In this document: positions 6,710 through 15,048 of the stretch, in pieces
Numbering within the stretch: the first letter of the stretch is position 1
Layout of the letters: the number at the start of each line of letters is the position of its first letter
The notes under the pieces: generated by a model
What the model was told of the DNA's origin: nothing
What the model saw: the letters and a program-made list of their open reading frames with translations, nothing else
The model's database searches: none
Virus record (IMG/VR): IMGVR_UViG_3300037882_003336
Span: 1-64,000 of that record
Strand: one strand, 5' to 3'
From: a virus
Length of the DNA: 64,000 nucleotides
Translations under genes and position numbers: made by a program

Positions 6710-7336
6710 TTATGCGGTGCGGTTCTTTTCAGCGATCTTGATGGCTTGTTCACGGCTGACTTCCGTCACCACGGTTCCGTCGCCGAACGTGGGGTCATGG
6801 AAGTGACCGTCCCAAAGCCGGGTGTGGGTGGACTCGTCGCCCGACTGCTTTTTGAACGCGATTTCGCCGAGCGTGGAGGACCACACCAGAAAGTACCCAC
6901 CGGGCTTGACCTTTTCGATCACCGTAAGCTTGCGCTTGGGGTTCGCGGCCTTCGTGGCTTTCGCGTCCTTCTCATCCACCAAGCGCTGGTGATTCGACAT
7001 TTCGACCTCCGGACCGCGCTGGAAGAACGGGTTGACGAACGGTTCTTCATTCTTACCCTTGAGCGTCACCGAGTGAAGCGTGATTCCGTTGTGCAGCTTT
7101 TCGAGTTCAATCTTGGTCACCACATAGGGTCCACCCTTGAGTCGGGCGATGTCACCAACCAAGAGTTCACGAACTGGGATGCGAGCGAAGTTGTCCATGG
7201 TTTTGGTGTGGGTGGTGGGTTGGGTTGGCTCTGGACTTTCCCAAACAACAGCCCCGTCTTGGCAATCCGGATGGTCTTGGTGGTACCAGTACGGGCCAAC
7301 TGGGCTTTCGTGGCGGATGAGCGTGGGTGAATCCAT
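6710..7336 (-). CDS. Unknown early protein, leaderless start
   Basis: 208 residues starting MDSPTLIRHESPVGPYWYHQ. The frame extends to an earlier ATG at 7354, but that codon lies in the -10 region of the promoter at 7343-7371, so the ATG at 7336 (six bases from the -10 box) is the real start. Two halves can be seen: residues ~46-95 are beta-rich (IPVRELLVGDIARLKGGPYV), then a basic linker (KATKAANPKRKLTVIEK) and a C-terminal part with GGYFLVWSSTLGEIAFKK. Function unknown. Confidence 0.75.
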   Translation of the reverse strand: MDSPTLIRHESPVGPYWYHQDHPDCQDGAVVWESPEPTQPTTHTKTMDNFARIPVRELLVGDIARLKGGPYVVTKIELEKLHNGITLHSVTLKGKNEEPFVNPFFQRGPEVEMSNHQRLVDEKDAKATKAANPKRKLTVIEKVKPGGYFLVWSSTLGEIAFKKQSGDESTHTRLWDGHFHDPTFGDGTVVTEVSREQAIKIAEKNRTA

Positions 7337-7342
7337 ATGCTT

Positions 7343-7371
7343 ATTATAACACATCCGAGTTACTTTGTCAA
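7343..7371 (-). promoter_or_regulatory. Sigma70 promoter giving a leaderless mRNA
   Basis: Minus strand TTGACA (7371-7366), 17-base spacer ending ATGTGT, perfect TATAAT (7348-7343), then six bases to the ATG at 7336. Extended -10 (TGTTATAAT). The -35 box lies just inside the end of the neighbouring gene's stop region (7360-7362), so no space is wasted between units. Confidence 0.9.
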
Positions 7372-7728
7372 GTTGGCCACTGCTTTTGAGTTGAGGTTGG
7401 CGTTCACATTAGCCTCCCAGCAACCCTTGTTGAGTGCCATCGCCAGATCGTGGACCCGCACACCCCACTTGGTTTTGTCGAGGTTGAGCGCTTTCAGGTC
7501 CCCGAAGAGGTGCTCCAACTCTTCCCGATGCCCATTCTCGCGGAACTTCACCCCGGCTAGGCTGATCCGTCCGCCGATTTCAGTCGTCACCACGATGACG
7601 TCTTCCTGAAACCCGGTGGTCTTGGTGCCACGATGCTTCCGGATGGACGGGTGGAACACGGACACTTCAACCGACATACCGTTGTCGACGTAGGTGGCGG
7701 TCAAGACAATCTGGGTGAGTTCCTTCAT
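7360..7728 (-). CDS. Unknown early protein, leaderless start
   Basis: 122 residues (MKELTQIVLTATYVDNGMSV ...). Predicted mainly beta in the first half (VSVFHPSIRKHRGTKTTGF, EDVIVVTTEIGGRISL), helical in the second (EELEHLFGDLKALNLDKT). The start is set by the promoter at 7734-7762. It is a single-gene unit: its stop sits within the next promoter. No signal, leader or known motif. Confidence 0.75.
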   Translation of the reverse strand: MKELTQIVLTATYVDNGMSVEVSVFHPSIRKHRGTKTTGFQEDVIVVTTEIGGRISLAGVKFRENGHREELEHLFGDLKALNLDKTKWGVRVHDLAMALNKGCWEANVNANLNSKAVANLTK

Positions 7729-7733
7729 CCCAC

Positions 7734-7762
7734 ATTATAACACACCCGAGTTCTCCTGTCAA
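7734..7762 (-). promoter_or_regulatory. Sigma70 promoter giving a leaderless mRNA
   Basis: Minus strand TTGACA (7762-7757), 17-base spacer ending GTGTGT, TATAAT (7739-7734), five bases to the ATG at 7728. The spacer shares ACTCGG-TGTGT with the promoter at 7343, so these two may be duplicates. The -35 box overlaps the stop codon of the upstream gene. Confidence 0.9.
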
Positions 7763-8379
7763 GTAGTACCACTACCAGACATCTTCTCTCCCTTCGGCGT
7801 AATGACGAAGCCGGATGGATCAACGTAAATTTGGCCAGCTTTACAAAATTCCCCATTCACGGTGACTGTGCGCGGGCCTGAGACGTGGACACCGTGTGCG
7901 ACGAGCCATGCGTCAATCGCGGTTGCAACTTCGTCTCCATCAATTTCGATGTTGACTCCCGGACCATATTTGGTTTGGCCGTTTCCATATTGGATGTTAA
8001 TACCTGATGAAATGACTGGCAAGGAGATTGGGTCGTTGGGCAGCAAAAACTCCTGCTCGACGGCTTGCAGAAGCTGAATTCGCTGGACCGATGGATCAAC
8101 ATGGGAAACGACCAATTCTTTGAGTTTGGTGGCGGTTTTAGCGAACCTCACGCGAAGTTCGGTAGTTTCGCCGGATGCTTGCTGTTTCGCCCGGACCCGT
8201 GCTCCCGACACTGCGGCTTGCGAGATCGCGCCAATGTTCCGCTCCAAAGCGTCGAACACTTCGATTTCTTCTCCAATCCAACCGGAAGCGCCAAGGCGTC
8301 GTCCTAGTTCCTCAACGATCTGGACGGTGGAAACGGAATCGAGGAAGTTGAGTTGTTCCTGAACTGGTACTGTTTTCAT
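7759..8379 (-). CDS. Unknown protein downstream of the HNH gene
   Basis: 206 residues from the ATG at 8379 (MKTVPVQEQLNFLDSVSTVQ); the longer frame to 8610 runs against the plus-strand HNH gene and is rejected. The first 110 residues are helical (IVEELGRRLGASGWIGEEIE, RAKQQASGETTELRVRFAK), then beta-rich with GINIQYGNGQTKYGPGVNIE and VTVNGEFCKAGQIYVDPSGF. The mix of a helical N-part and Gly-rich beta C-part is common in virion proteins, but no family is recognised. Confidence 0.65.
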   Translation of the reverse strand: MKTVPVQEQLNFLDSVSTVQIVEELGRRLGASGWIGEEIEVFDALERNIGAISQAAVSGARVRAKQQASGETTELRVRFAKTATKLKELVVSHVDPSVQRIQLLQAVEQEFLLPNDPISLPVISSGINIQYGNGQTKYGPGVNIEIDGDEVATAIDAWLVAHGVHVSGPRTVTVNGEFCKAGQIYVDPSGFVITPKGEKMSGSGTT

Positions 8380-8429
8380 GGTACCCTTTGAGAACCCAAC
8401 CCACTGTTGTACATTGAGTTCTGAGTTAG

Positions 8430-9074
8430 GTGGCGTCCAAGGAACTAGATGCGATTCACGCGGCTCGGAAACACTTCGCGTTGAAAACGAAGGTGTTGGA
8501 GGCATATGGCGGGAAATGCGAATGCGGCGTGGACGACTTGATTTTGCTGACCGTCGATCACGTGCTGGATGACGGACACGAGCACCGGAGGCAGCTGGGG
8601 AAGGGTGCAACTGGGTATGGACTGTACCGTGATCTTGTTAGGAACGGGTTTCCAGACATCGTGCAGTGCATGTGCTGGAACTGCCAAATCAGGAAGCTCC
8701 GGAAGATGCTGAGGCGTGAAGACGAGTCAACACTAACAAGGGCTGGGAGGTCGTTTCGGAAGTTGAAACGTGAAGTGATGGCGGCTTACGGAAATGTGTG
8801 TTCGATATGCGAAACAAACGACCTTAACGTAATGACCTTGGACCATACAAATGGCGGTGGAAAAGCTCATCGTCGAATTTCCACGCCAATTGCCTACATC
8901 CACGCCAGAAGAGACGGATTCCCTCCTGAATACAGGTTACTTTGTGCCAACTGCAACGCACGTGAGGGGTTCAAAAGACTGGTCCGGAAGTATGGCGACC
9001 TTTGGCCCAAACACAGAACCGCCGCACCCGTTCCCGAGTGCGGCGGCGAAACTGCGGCTGACTCGCTGGATTAG
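8430..9074 (+). CDS. Tandem-domain HNH endonuclease, antisense to the head operon
   Basis: 214 residues from a GTG start directly after an in-frame stop. Two HNH-type modules follow each other: KCECG at ~30 with LTVDHVLDDGHEHRRQ and CMCWNCQIRK, then VCSICE at ~127 with MTLDHTNGGGKAHRR and LLCANCNARE. Each has the DH core and paired Cys for zinc. HNH genes inserted on the opposite strand of structural operons are usually homing endonucleases. Its 3' end overlaps the capsid gene by 4 bases and contains that gene's terminator hairpin. Two cores in one chain may bind two half-sites; whether both are active is unknown. Confidence 0.85.
   Translation: MASKELDAIHAARKHFALKTKVLEAYGGKCECGVDDLILLTVDHVLDDGHEHRRQLGKGATGYGLYRDLVRNGFPDIVQCMCWNCQIRKLRKMLRREDESTLTRAGRSFRKLKREVMAAYGNVCSICETNDLNVMTLDHTNGGGKAHRRISTPIAYIHARRDGFPPEYRLLCANCNAREGFKRLVRKYGDLWPKHRTAAPVPECGGETAADSLD
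9019..9046 (-). terminator. Terminator hairpin behind the capsid gene
   Basis: A perfect 9-bp stem (CCGCCGCAC / GTGCGGCGG on the plus strand) with a 10-base loop, 25 bases past the capsid stop on the minus strand, followed there by TTCTGTGTTT. It sits inside the 3' coding end of the convergent HNH gene. Its stem core matches the hairpin at 1054-1080. Confidence 0.65.
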
Positions 9075-10519
9075 ACCTGCGAGAACTGGTTGCCGTAATT
9101 GGTGATCTTGGTCAGGGCGTACATGCCCGAATTGATCATCTTTTTCCCGTAGGAGCTTGCGAAGCCCTTGCGGCTGAAGAAGTCGTCGAGCGTGACGACA
9201 GGGGTCGAGAAGCTCAGGAGCCACGGGGCGAAGATCAGGCCAGCGCGCACCAGATCGTTGCCTTTGTAGCCCAGGAGACCTTCGTCAACCGGGAAGTGAG
9301 GATCGCTGTACACCTTGAGGTGACCGAGCTTGCCGAGGTAGGCAACCCCTTCGATTTCCGCGCTGTCGCCAGCGGGTTCGAAGTTCGGGAGCGATTCCAC
9401 GATGTTTTGAGCCGCCATGCCGCACATGTACCAGTTGGCACGGGCGCGGTTCGTCGCACGTTGGATGTAAGACGAGCCCTGGATGAGCGCGTCAACGTAC
9501 GAGTATTTGTGCTCGACGTATCCGACGTATTGACCGGCTGGCACGTCGTTATCCCACGTCACCATACCAGCGGTGGCTCCGGTACGGGCGGTCTCGATGA
9601 GTTCCCGATCGATGCTCCACTGCAGTTCGTTGGTGACGGCGGTGCTCAGCAGGTTCTCGGCGTTGACCGAGTGCAGGGCTTCCATGATCCGGGCCGATTC
9701 CATCGACCAACGGATGCGGTGTTTCCGCTCTTGGCAGATGATCTGCGAAGATTGGATTTCCACGTCCATCAGCTGGGCTTCGGTGTTGGTTTCCGGATTG
9801 TAGTTGTAGCTGGCCACCACAGGAACGGAGTTGCTGGTGGTGTTGAGCGCCACCGCACCGTTGTTGTAGTTGATCGATCCAACGGGGTTGTTGGAGCCGT
9901 CAACGATGACGCCGTTGCCGTTGTCGGTCACGAGGACCGGGGTGCCGGATGGGTCGAGGGTGATCGAAACCGAACCGGGGATGACGGGGAACCACGCCAG
10001 CGATGTCGAGGCGATGTCACCGGATACGTCGGTCGTACCGATCGACTCTTCGTGGACGGTGTTGGCACCGTCGTTCATGCGGTCAGCGTGACCGGTCCGG
10101 GCGTCCCACACCTTGGCACCAGCGGGGGTCGATCCCTTCGCCATGCCGGTGATGAAGTTCATGTAGAACACGAGACCCTGAGGACCGTCGAGCGGCTGGG
10201 TGGTGAACAAGTCTGCGGCGACGAGGTTTTCCGAGACGATCGACAGGACCGGGAAGGCCCATTTGTCGAAGGTGCCGACGTTCATCGACGTGGTCGCTTC
10301 GTTGAACTTGCTGAGGTCGGAAACGCGTTTCCGGTAGTTCTCCAGCATGGTGGCCATGAAGGCACGGCGATTTGGGTCAGTGACGCCATCGCAGTATTCC
10401 TTCCAGCCTTTGGCTTCCGACAGGCGACCGCCCTTGGCGAGTCCCATCGGGGTTTCCGAGAGAAGCAGGCCACGACGAATCGTTTCGGCGAGCTTGGTGG
10501 TGTCAATCGAGGAGTGCAT
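9071..10519 (-). CDS. Major capsid protein, T4 gp23-like
   Basis: 482 residues, close to T4 gp23 (521). Clear gp23-type signatures: LFTTQPLDGPQGLVFYMNF near 105-123, and the HRIRWSMESARIMEALHSVN and LQWSIDRELIETAR helices in the second half. The N-terminal prodomain contains gp21-type cleavage sites: LSE at 20-22, LSE at 33-35 before Ala, and FNE at 72-74 before Ala. By analogy with gp23, removal of about the first 74 residues during maturation is expected. The protein forms the HK97-fold shell. It follows the fused protease-scaffold gene by 45 bases. Start ATG at 10519 lacks a Shine-Dalgarno sequence (CTACAAATG). Confidence 0.92.
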   Translation of the reverse strand: MHSSIDTTKLAETIRRGLLLSETPMGLAKGGRLSEAKGWKEYCDGVTDPNRRAFMATMLENYRKRVSDLSKFNEATTSMNVGTFDKWAFPVLSIVSENLVAADLFTTQPLDGPQGLVFYMNFITGMAKGSTPAGAKVWDARTGHADRMNDGANTVHEESIGTTDVSGDIASTSLAWFPVIPGSVSITLDPSGTPVLVTDNGNGVIVDGSNNPVGSINYNNGAVALNTTSNSVPVVASYNYNPETNTEAQLMDVEIQSSQIICQERKHRIRWSMESARIMEALHSVNAENLLSTAVTNELQWSIDRELIETARTGATAGMVTWDNDVPAGQYVGYVEHKYSYVDALIQGSSYIQRATNRARANWYMCGMAAQNIVESLPNFEPAGDSAEIEGVAYLGKLGHLKVYSDPHFPVDEGLLGYKGNDLVRAGLIFAPWLLSFSTPVVTLDDFFSRKGFASSYGKKMINSGMYALTKITNYGNQFSQV

Positions 10520-10564
10520 TTGTAGAGATCTGGGTGTTGAACGTTGGTGTATTGGTGATCTCCG

Positions 10565-12703
10565 TTACAGCCTGCGGGCGCGACGCACCATCGACAGGGA
10601 TTCGTGGAGTGCCCCTTCTTCCGCCGTTGGCGGGGTACTGACGGGCGCTTTCGGTTGATCAGCCGCCTTGGGGGGCGTCTGGTTGCTGGATTCCTCCAGC
10701 TTACGCTTGTTGGTGGCTTCGACGTCCTCTTGAACGAGGGTCTTGACCTTGGCCTGGAACGCCTTGAACGACTTACACTCGGTGAGCGTGGCGGCGTGGG
10801 CTTTGTGGAAGGCTGGGTTGGTGGCTTCGAGCAGTTGCAGGCTCAAATCCTTCATGTCCTTGTTGTACATCTCGGCGAGATGCTTCGCGGCCTTTTCGTA
10901 TTCGGCGGTCTGTTCGGTCGCCTCGTTGATTTTGGCCTTGCGGGATTCGGTGACGTTCGTGCGAAGCTTCTCGTACCGACCGAGCAGGCGGGTCGCGGCG
11001 ACGTTGAGCTTTTTGTGCTCCAAGCGCAGGTTGCGGAGAGCCCGCTTGGCCTGAGCTTCGGTCATCGGAGGAAGCGGAGGCGCTTCGGCAGCGGCGGCGT
11101 CATCACCTTCGGCTGCACCACCACCAGCGGCGATGGCTTCATCGTCCAGGGTAGCAGCGAGTTCGGCGATTTCCGGGTCATCACCGCCCAGTTCGCGCAG
11201 CTTATCGGCGGCGGAAGTAAGGGTATCGGCGAGGGCGCTTGGCTCTTCTGGAGCAACGTCATCAACCGGAGGTGCAACGTCGGCTGGAGGTGCACCAGCG
11301 TCATCGGCGGCGGGTGGGAAGTCGGATTCGTTCAGCGCCTTGCGGAAGTCCTTGATAATCACTTGGACTTCTTCGTTGATAGCGCTCAGCGAAGGGTCTT
11401 CACCGAGAAGCCCTTGGGCTTCAACGGACAGCGTGTCGGATTCGCTCAGGGCTCCGGCACGAATGGCGAGGCTGGAACCCTTCACGGGGGTGGCAGCGAG
11501 ACGGAGTGCGCGGGTGCGGACCGCCGTCATTTCAGCGAGTTTGCTCATCTTCTTAGTAGGTGTTGGTGGTGGCGTTGATGGTGGGGTGGCGGGTTGATCA
11601 GGAGACTTTGCAGCCTCCGTGATCTGGCGGGGTTTGAACCCCTTCCCGCCAGACTTTTTCAGAGCAAGCTGGATGAGTTCGTGCTCAGCCAAGGCGCTAT
11701 TGCTCGCGAGGACTTCGGTCGTGGTGTCTCCTTCCACGAGTTTTCCGACAGTCCCAAAATCGTTGGATTCAACGGTCATGACGAGACCGGATTCAGTTTC
11801 AACGCGGTCGCCCTTGTCAAACGCTTCCATGAACGCTTGGACTGGGTGCGAAATCCGGAACCCGCCGAGTTCGACGGCAGCGCGGACGAACGTACAGTCT
11901 TTTTTGGACTCCGTAAATACCATGTGGGCGCGCTCCAAGGCGGCACGTTCGGTGAGGTCACCAGACACCAAGACTGGGACGGTATATTCGGCGTTGTCCT
12001 TGCGGTAGTGGACGATGACGCGGGCGGTTCCTTCGGGAAGCGGATGAGCCTCCTGAACCAGTTCCTTGCCATCCACGAGATCACGGATGGACTCCTGAAT
12101 GGAGCGACCGTCGACGACGTTTTCAACGAGCCGGGGAATGGCACGGGAGACGGACGGATTGTAAACCGCGTCCCAAGTGTCGAGTTCAAAGTCGTGCGAT
12201 TCAACGACCAAACCCTGTGGGGTCTTCATGACGGAGCCCGAACCGCGACTGGAAACGCCCCAGCGCAGCGAAGGGGTGAGCGCCTTCAGCACCTGACCGT
12301 GCGGAGTGTCGAAGATTTCCAATTTCCCCAAGATGTCACCTTCAATCAGATGGGCGGTGGGGTTGGGGTTGCGCTTGGATTCGTAAATCTCGCGCTCCGA
12401 TGCCTGACGGGCTTCAATGATCCGGTGGCTGACCAGGGATAGGCGGGTAATGCCGTCGTCCGGGTGTTCCAAATGTCCGCCGACCCGTGAGTCGCGAACT
12501 CGCTTGGTCCAGTCGGAGCTTTCTGAAAGGACACGGTCCCAAAGGGCTTTGGGATAGATCCGGCCATTTTGGTTGCGCTGGATGGAGTTTTGAAACACCC
12601 CTTCCATCACCATGTTTCCGTTCACCGTCTCTCTCGTGTCCTGCATAGGACGCGTCGGAGACTTCAGAGCGGCTTCTTTTTCAGTCAGGAGTTCGCGTGG
12701 CAT
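10565..12703 (-). CDS. Fused prohead protease and scaffold (T4 gp21 plus gp22-like)
   Basis: 712 residues. Residues 30-185 form the serine protease: GVFQNSIQRNQNGRIYP at 35-51, the catalytic His in GGHLEHPDD (His80), and the catalytic Ser in GVSSRGSGS (Ser152), with WDAVYNPS at 177-184. Residues ~386-712 are an acidic, Ala/Pro-rich helical scaffold starting at an in-frame ATG (MSKLAEMT, Met386) that could give a separate scaffold protein. The scaffold holds many (L/I)xE sites: LSE-S, INE-E, LNE-S, INE-A, LLE-A, LEE-S, LHE-S. In T4 protease and core are separate genes (21, 22); gp21 cuts core proteins after such Glu residues. The protein ends SLSMVRRARRL, possibly a capsid-binding tail. Confidence 0.9.
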   Translation of the reverse strand: MPRELLTEKEAALKSPTRPMQDTRETVNGNMVMEGVFQNSIQRNQNGRIYPKALWDRVLSESSDWTKRVRDSRVGGHLEHPDDGITRLSLVSHRIIEARQASEREIYESKRNPNPTAHLIEGDILGKLEIFDTPHGQVLKALTPSLRWGVSSRGSGSVMKTPQGLVVESHDFELDTWDAVYNPSVSRAIPRLVENVVDGRSIQESIRDLVDGKELVQEAHPLPEGTARVIVHYRKDNAEYTVPVLVSGDLTERAALERAHMVFTESKKDCTFVRAAVELGGFRISHPVQAFMEAFDKGDRVETESGLVMTVESNDFGTVGKLVEGDTTTEVLASNSALAEHELIQLALKKSGGKGFKPRQITEAAKSPDQPATPPSTPPPTPTKKMSKLAEMTAVRTRALRLAATPVKGSSLAIRAGALSESDTLSVEAQGLLGEDPSLSAINEEVQVIIKDFRKALNESDFPPAADDAGAPPADVAPPVDDVAPEEPSALADTLTSAADKLRELGGDDPEIAELAATLDDEAIAAGGGAAEGDDAAAAEAPPLPPMTEAQAKRALRNLRLEHKKLNVAATRLLGRYEKLRTNVTESRKAKINEATEQTAEYEKAAKHLAEMYNKDMKDLSLQLLEATNPAFHKAHAATLTECKSFKAFQAKVKTLVQEDVEATNKRKLEESSNQTPPKAADQPKAPVSTPPTAEEGALHESLSMVRRARRL

Positions 12704-12874
12704 GCTATATGTCTTGTATGCGCAACAAGGCTGTCGTGGTATATAGCTAAGAGATTCGTCTTATGACCTTGTCAATCGCGTCTCCGGCTTAACCGTGTGG
12801 TTTTGAAAGGCACTTAGCGGTTAACCCCCAAGACCTGTCAACTAACACAACCACCACTACTGTCCATTTTACTT
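12704..12874. other. Divergent intergenic region with hairpin
   Basis: 171 bases between the divergent protease-scaffold gene and a plus-strand zinc protein gene. It holds TAGCTA (12744-12749), TGTCAA (12770-12775, a TTGACA on the minus strand without a proper -10 at 17 bases) and an inverted repeat TTAACCG (12789-12795) / CGGTTAA (12828-12834). Promoters for both genes must lie here, but none matches the strong type. I see no gene in it. Confidence 0.5.
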
Positions 12875-13213
12875 ATGAAACCAGACAAAAAGGCGATTCA
12901 AGACACGTGTGCAGTGTGCGACGGAGTATCGGATGGACTATGGCATCATTCCAACACTGATGAATACTTCCCATGTTGCACCAAGTGCGCCAAAGGTAGG
13001 GTTAGGCGCTGGATCGATGAGTGCTACGATTTGGTGAAGAAGTTCCCCATTGAGACCACGGGCAGCATCATCAAGGATCGTGTGATGGCGCTCACCCGGT
13101 CGATCTGGGAAAGTCGCATTGAAGACGGGGTGTGTCCGAATGGGTGCGCCAGACTAGAGACCGCCAGTGGTCATCAGGAATGCCCCAAATGCAAGTTCAA
13201 TACCGGAGACTAG
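12875..13213 (+). CDS. Small zinc-binding protein
   Basis: 112 residues (MKPDKKAIQDTCAVCDGVSD ...). Two zinc sites are suggested: CAVC at 12-15 with CCTKC at ~35-39, and CPNGC at ~88-92 with CPKC at ~104-107. Between them lies a helical segment (RWIDECYDLVKKFPIETTG). One of the few plus-strand genes, convergent with and overlapping the 13210 gene by 4 bases. A nucleic-acid binding or adaptor role is plausible; family not recognised. Its position inside the head module suggests later insertion. Confidence 0.7.
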   Translation: MKPDKKAIQDTCAVCDGVSDGLWHHSNTDEYFPCCTKCAKGRVRRWIDECYDLVKKFPIETTGSIIKDRVMALTRSIWESRIEDGVCPNGCARLETASGHQECPKCKFNTGD

Positions 13214-13539
13214 GCGGGCTCGTTCGGTGGCATCCGGTCTTTGACGATCGGAGCCTTCCAGCCTTCCTTGGGCGCTTGCTTGAGCACTGGTGGTGACATC
13301 ATCACAACGTCGTTCTCACCAAGCGTCACATAGCAGTGGTAAAAGTTGTAGACGTAATCCACGACTCTCTCCACCTTCAGTTTGGGGATTCCAAGCCGGA
13401 TGAGGTCGATGTGCAACCCCCTCCATACCACTTTAGCAGATTGCCCATCCGGATATGTGACGGTCAGGAAATCGGTCCTGGGAATCCGCGATAAAAGCAG
13501 CTGCCCCGGTTGAGGATTGGCTGGCTTAGTGAGCGCCAT
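13210..13539 (-). CDS. Unknown protein of the head module
   Basis: 109 residues from the ATG at 13539 (MALTKPANPQPGQLLLSRIP); the longer frame to 13560 overlaps the upstream gene. Beta-rich (TDFLTVTYPDGQSAKVVWRG) with an aromatic strand (YVYNFYHCYVTLGENDVVMM). Runs directly behind the 13541 gene, so probably co-expressed with it. No motif recognised. Confidence 0.65.
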   Translation of the reverse strand: MALTKPANPQPGQLLLSRIPRTDFLTVTYPDGQSAKVVWRGLHIDLIRLGIPKLKVERVVDYVYNFYHCYVTLGENDVVMMSPPVLKQAPKEGWKAPIVKDRMPPNEPA

Positions 13540-13540
13540 A

Positions 13541-14263
13541 CTAGGCAGTGACAAGCTCAAACAACCCGGTCAGCGCACGCGTCACCGCGATGTTGGTCGT
13601 CGGGATCGTGGCGTCAAAACGGCAGTAGTCAACGAATGCCATCGGGAATGGCAGCGGACCGTAGTAAACAGAAGTGAGCGGGCGAAGTGAAATTCCGGTC
13701 TTGCCGGAAAGTAGACTGGAGGTTGCCGGGATTTCGTTCATCGGCAACATCGCAGCCCGAGTCTCGTTAATCGAGTTGGCGATGAGCGCATTGACCAGAT
13801 GAACCACGGTCAACTTGGAGATCGGGTCGCTGAAGCGCTCCAGGGCGTCGCGATACGAGTTTCCGGTCTTCAGGTAGGATTGGAAACGGGAAGCTGCCGA
13901 ATGGTCAGCCTGCACGAGTTGCTGGTGCCAACGAATCGTGTTGGCACCCTTCATGTGGGTCTCTTGAAACCGCTTACCAAACGCATGATAAACAACCAAG
14001 TCGGCCCGCGTGATACCTTCCGGGTTTGATGCCCAGTTGAACGGGTAAATGGTAAGTTCCTTGTGGTCGCTGCGCCACAGATACGGGCGACGTCCAGCTT
14101 CGGGGGTCGAGCAAATCCGGACCTTGGAGACACCTTCGAGTGCCTTGTCCAGGTTGCGGAGCCTGATTCTATCGATGACGGCGGGAAGACAATCAGCGAC
14201 AGCGCGGAGCTTCGCTTGGTCCTTGTCGTCGCCGACCAGCTGGATTTTGAAAGGAAGAGCCAT
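13541..14263 (-). CDS. Unknown protein of the head/neck module
   Basis: 240 residues from the ATG at 14263 (MALPFKIQLVGDDKDQAKLR). Upstream residues in the longer frame overlap another gene and are rejected. Mixed alpha/beta with TRADLVVYHAFGKRFQETHM and HLVNALIANSINETRAAM; ends ALTGLFELVTA. Its start overlaps the upstream stop by one base (TAATG). Position between scaffold and fibre genes suggests a completion, neck or connector protein, but the sequence itself gives no family. Confidence 0.65.
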   Translation of the reverse strand: MALPFKIQLVGDDKDQAKLRAVADCLPAVIDRIRLRNLDKALEGVSKVRICSTPEAGRRPYLWRSDHKELTIYPFNWASNPEGITRADLVVYHAFGKRFQETHMKGANTIRWHQQLVQADHSAASRFQSYLKTGNSYRDALERFSDPISKLTVVHLVNALIANSINETRAAMLPMNEIPATSSLLSGKTGISLRPLTSVYYGPLPFPMAFVDYCRFDATIPTTNIAVTRALTGLFELVTA

Positions 14264-15048
14264 TAAAAGAGGAAGCGGACGAATTGACCGGGAGCCGATG
14301 GCACCTCGCGCATCACCCCACGTTCGCACAGAACCCGTACCGCTATTTCAGTGATTTCGCGGGTGTTGTGGAACGATGGTTCGACGTACGCGTGGATTTC
14401 GTCGACGGTGGCACTGCAGAGGCGTTTGTCAGCCCCCACGAAGAAGTTCTCGACGAGGTGGACGATACTGGCTGGAACCGACTCACCCATTTGCCGAGCC
14501 ACGTTGGCATCACGGAGCTTCTCCACCTCTTCTGGGGTCAGAAGTGAATCATCGGGAGCGTCGATGATCTCAGGGTCCTGATCATCCTGATCGTTGACTA
14601 CTGAAGTCACCTTACCATCGCCATCACGGACCGCCACAATGGGAGTGGCTTCCCCGTCTTGCACCAGTACACCCTGGTCGCCCTTGTCGAGCGCACGGTT
14701 GATGTCCTCGGAAATCGGACGGAGTTCATTGAAGAACCTCCACTCGTTCAAGTCGAGATCGTCTTTGATTTCCGGCTCGACTTCCGTCACCGATCCATCG
14801 TCTTCGGTTTTCAGGATGCCCTGATGACTGGTGGGCTTGGTGCGGGCGGTGCTCGTCGGGATGCTCATGGAGGTCATCTCGGAAAGCCTGCCGGTGCGCA
14901 CAGGGCCAAGCGGCAGAACTTCCAGACCAACTGGAGCGGAGCGTTTGATGATACGGGCGCGGATACCTTCGGAAAGGGCTTCACGACCAAGCATGGCAAC
15001 GAGGCGCTTCTCAGAATACTTGCCACCGGGGATGTCTTTAAGCGTCAT
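14263..15048 (-). CDS. Unknown acidic protein of the head module
   Basis: 261 residues (MTLKDIPGGKYSEKRLVAML ...). The N-terminal 60 residues are basic and carry ALSE and RLSE, both gp21-type sites. The middle (~85-185) is very acidic (VNDQDDQDPEIIDAPDDSLL), then a helical C-terminal domain (ITEIAVRVLCERGVMREV) resembling a winged-helix end. A prohead core protein cleaved during maturation is possible. Overlaps the next upstream gene by 4 bases. Confidence 0.6.
   Translation of the reverse strand: MTLKDIPGGKYSEKRLVAMLGREALSEGIRARIIKRSAPVGLEVLPLGPVRTGRLSEMTSMSIPTSTARTKPTSHQGILKTEDDGSVTEVEPEIKDDLDLNEWRFFNELRPISEDINRALDKGDQGVLVQDGEATPIVAVRDGDGKVTSVVNDQDDQDPEIIDAPDDSLLTPEEVEKLRDANVARQMGESVPASIVHLVENFFVGADKRLCSATVDEIHAYVEPSFHNTREITEIAVRVLCERGVMREVPSAPGQFVRFLF

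Noticed and set aside
8380-8610. N-terminal extension of the 7759 gene up to 8610
   Set aside because: The extension overlaps the HNH gene and reads as low-quality Arg/Ser/Pro sequence; ATG at 8379 is better.
9296-10525. Long open frame of 409 codons on the plus strand
   Set aside because: Lies wholly opposite the capsid gene; composition (His, Arg, Val rich) is that of an antisense shadow.
10604-12442. Two plus-strand frames of 324 and 282 codons
   Set aside because: Both lie opposite the protease-scaffold gene, whose motifs are clear.
12770-12775. TTGACA upstream of the protease-scaffold gene as an eighth strong promoter
   Set aside because: At 17 bases the -10 position reads TCTTAG, and the ATG is far away; it does not fit the class.
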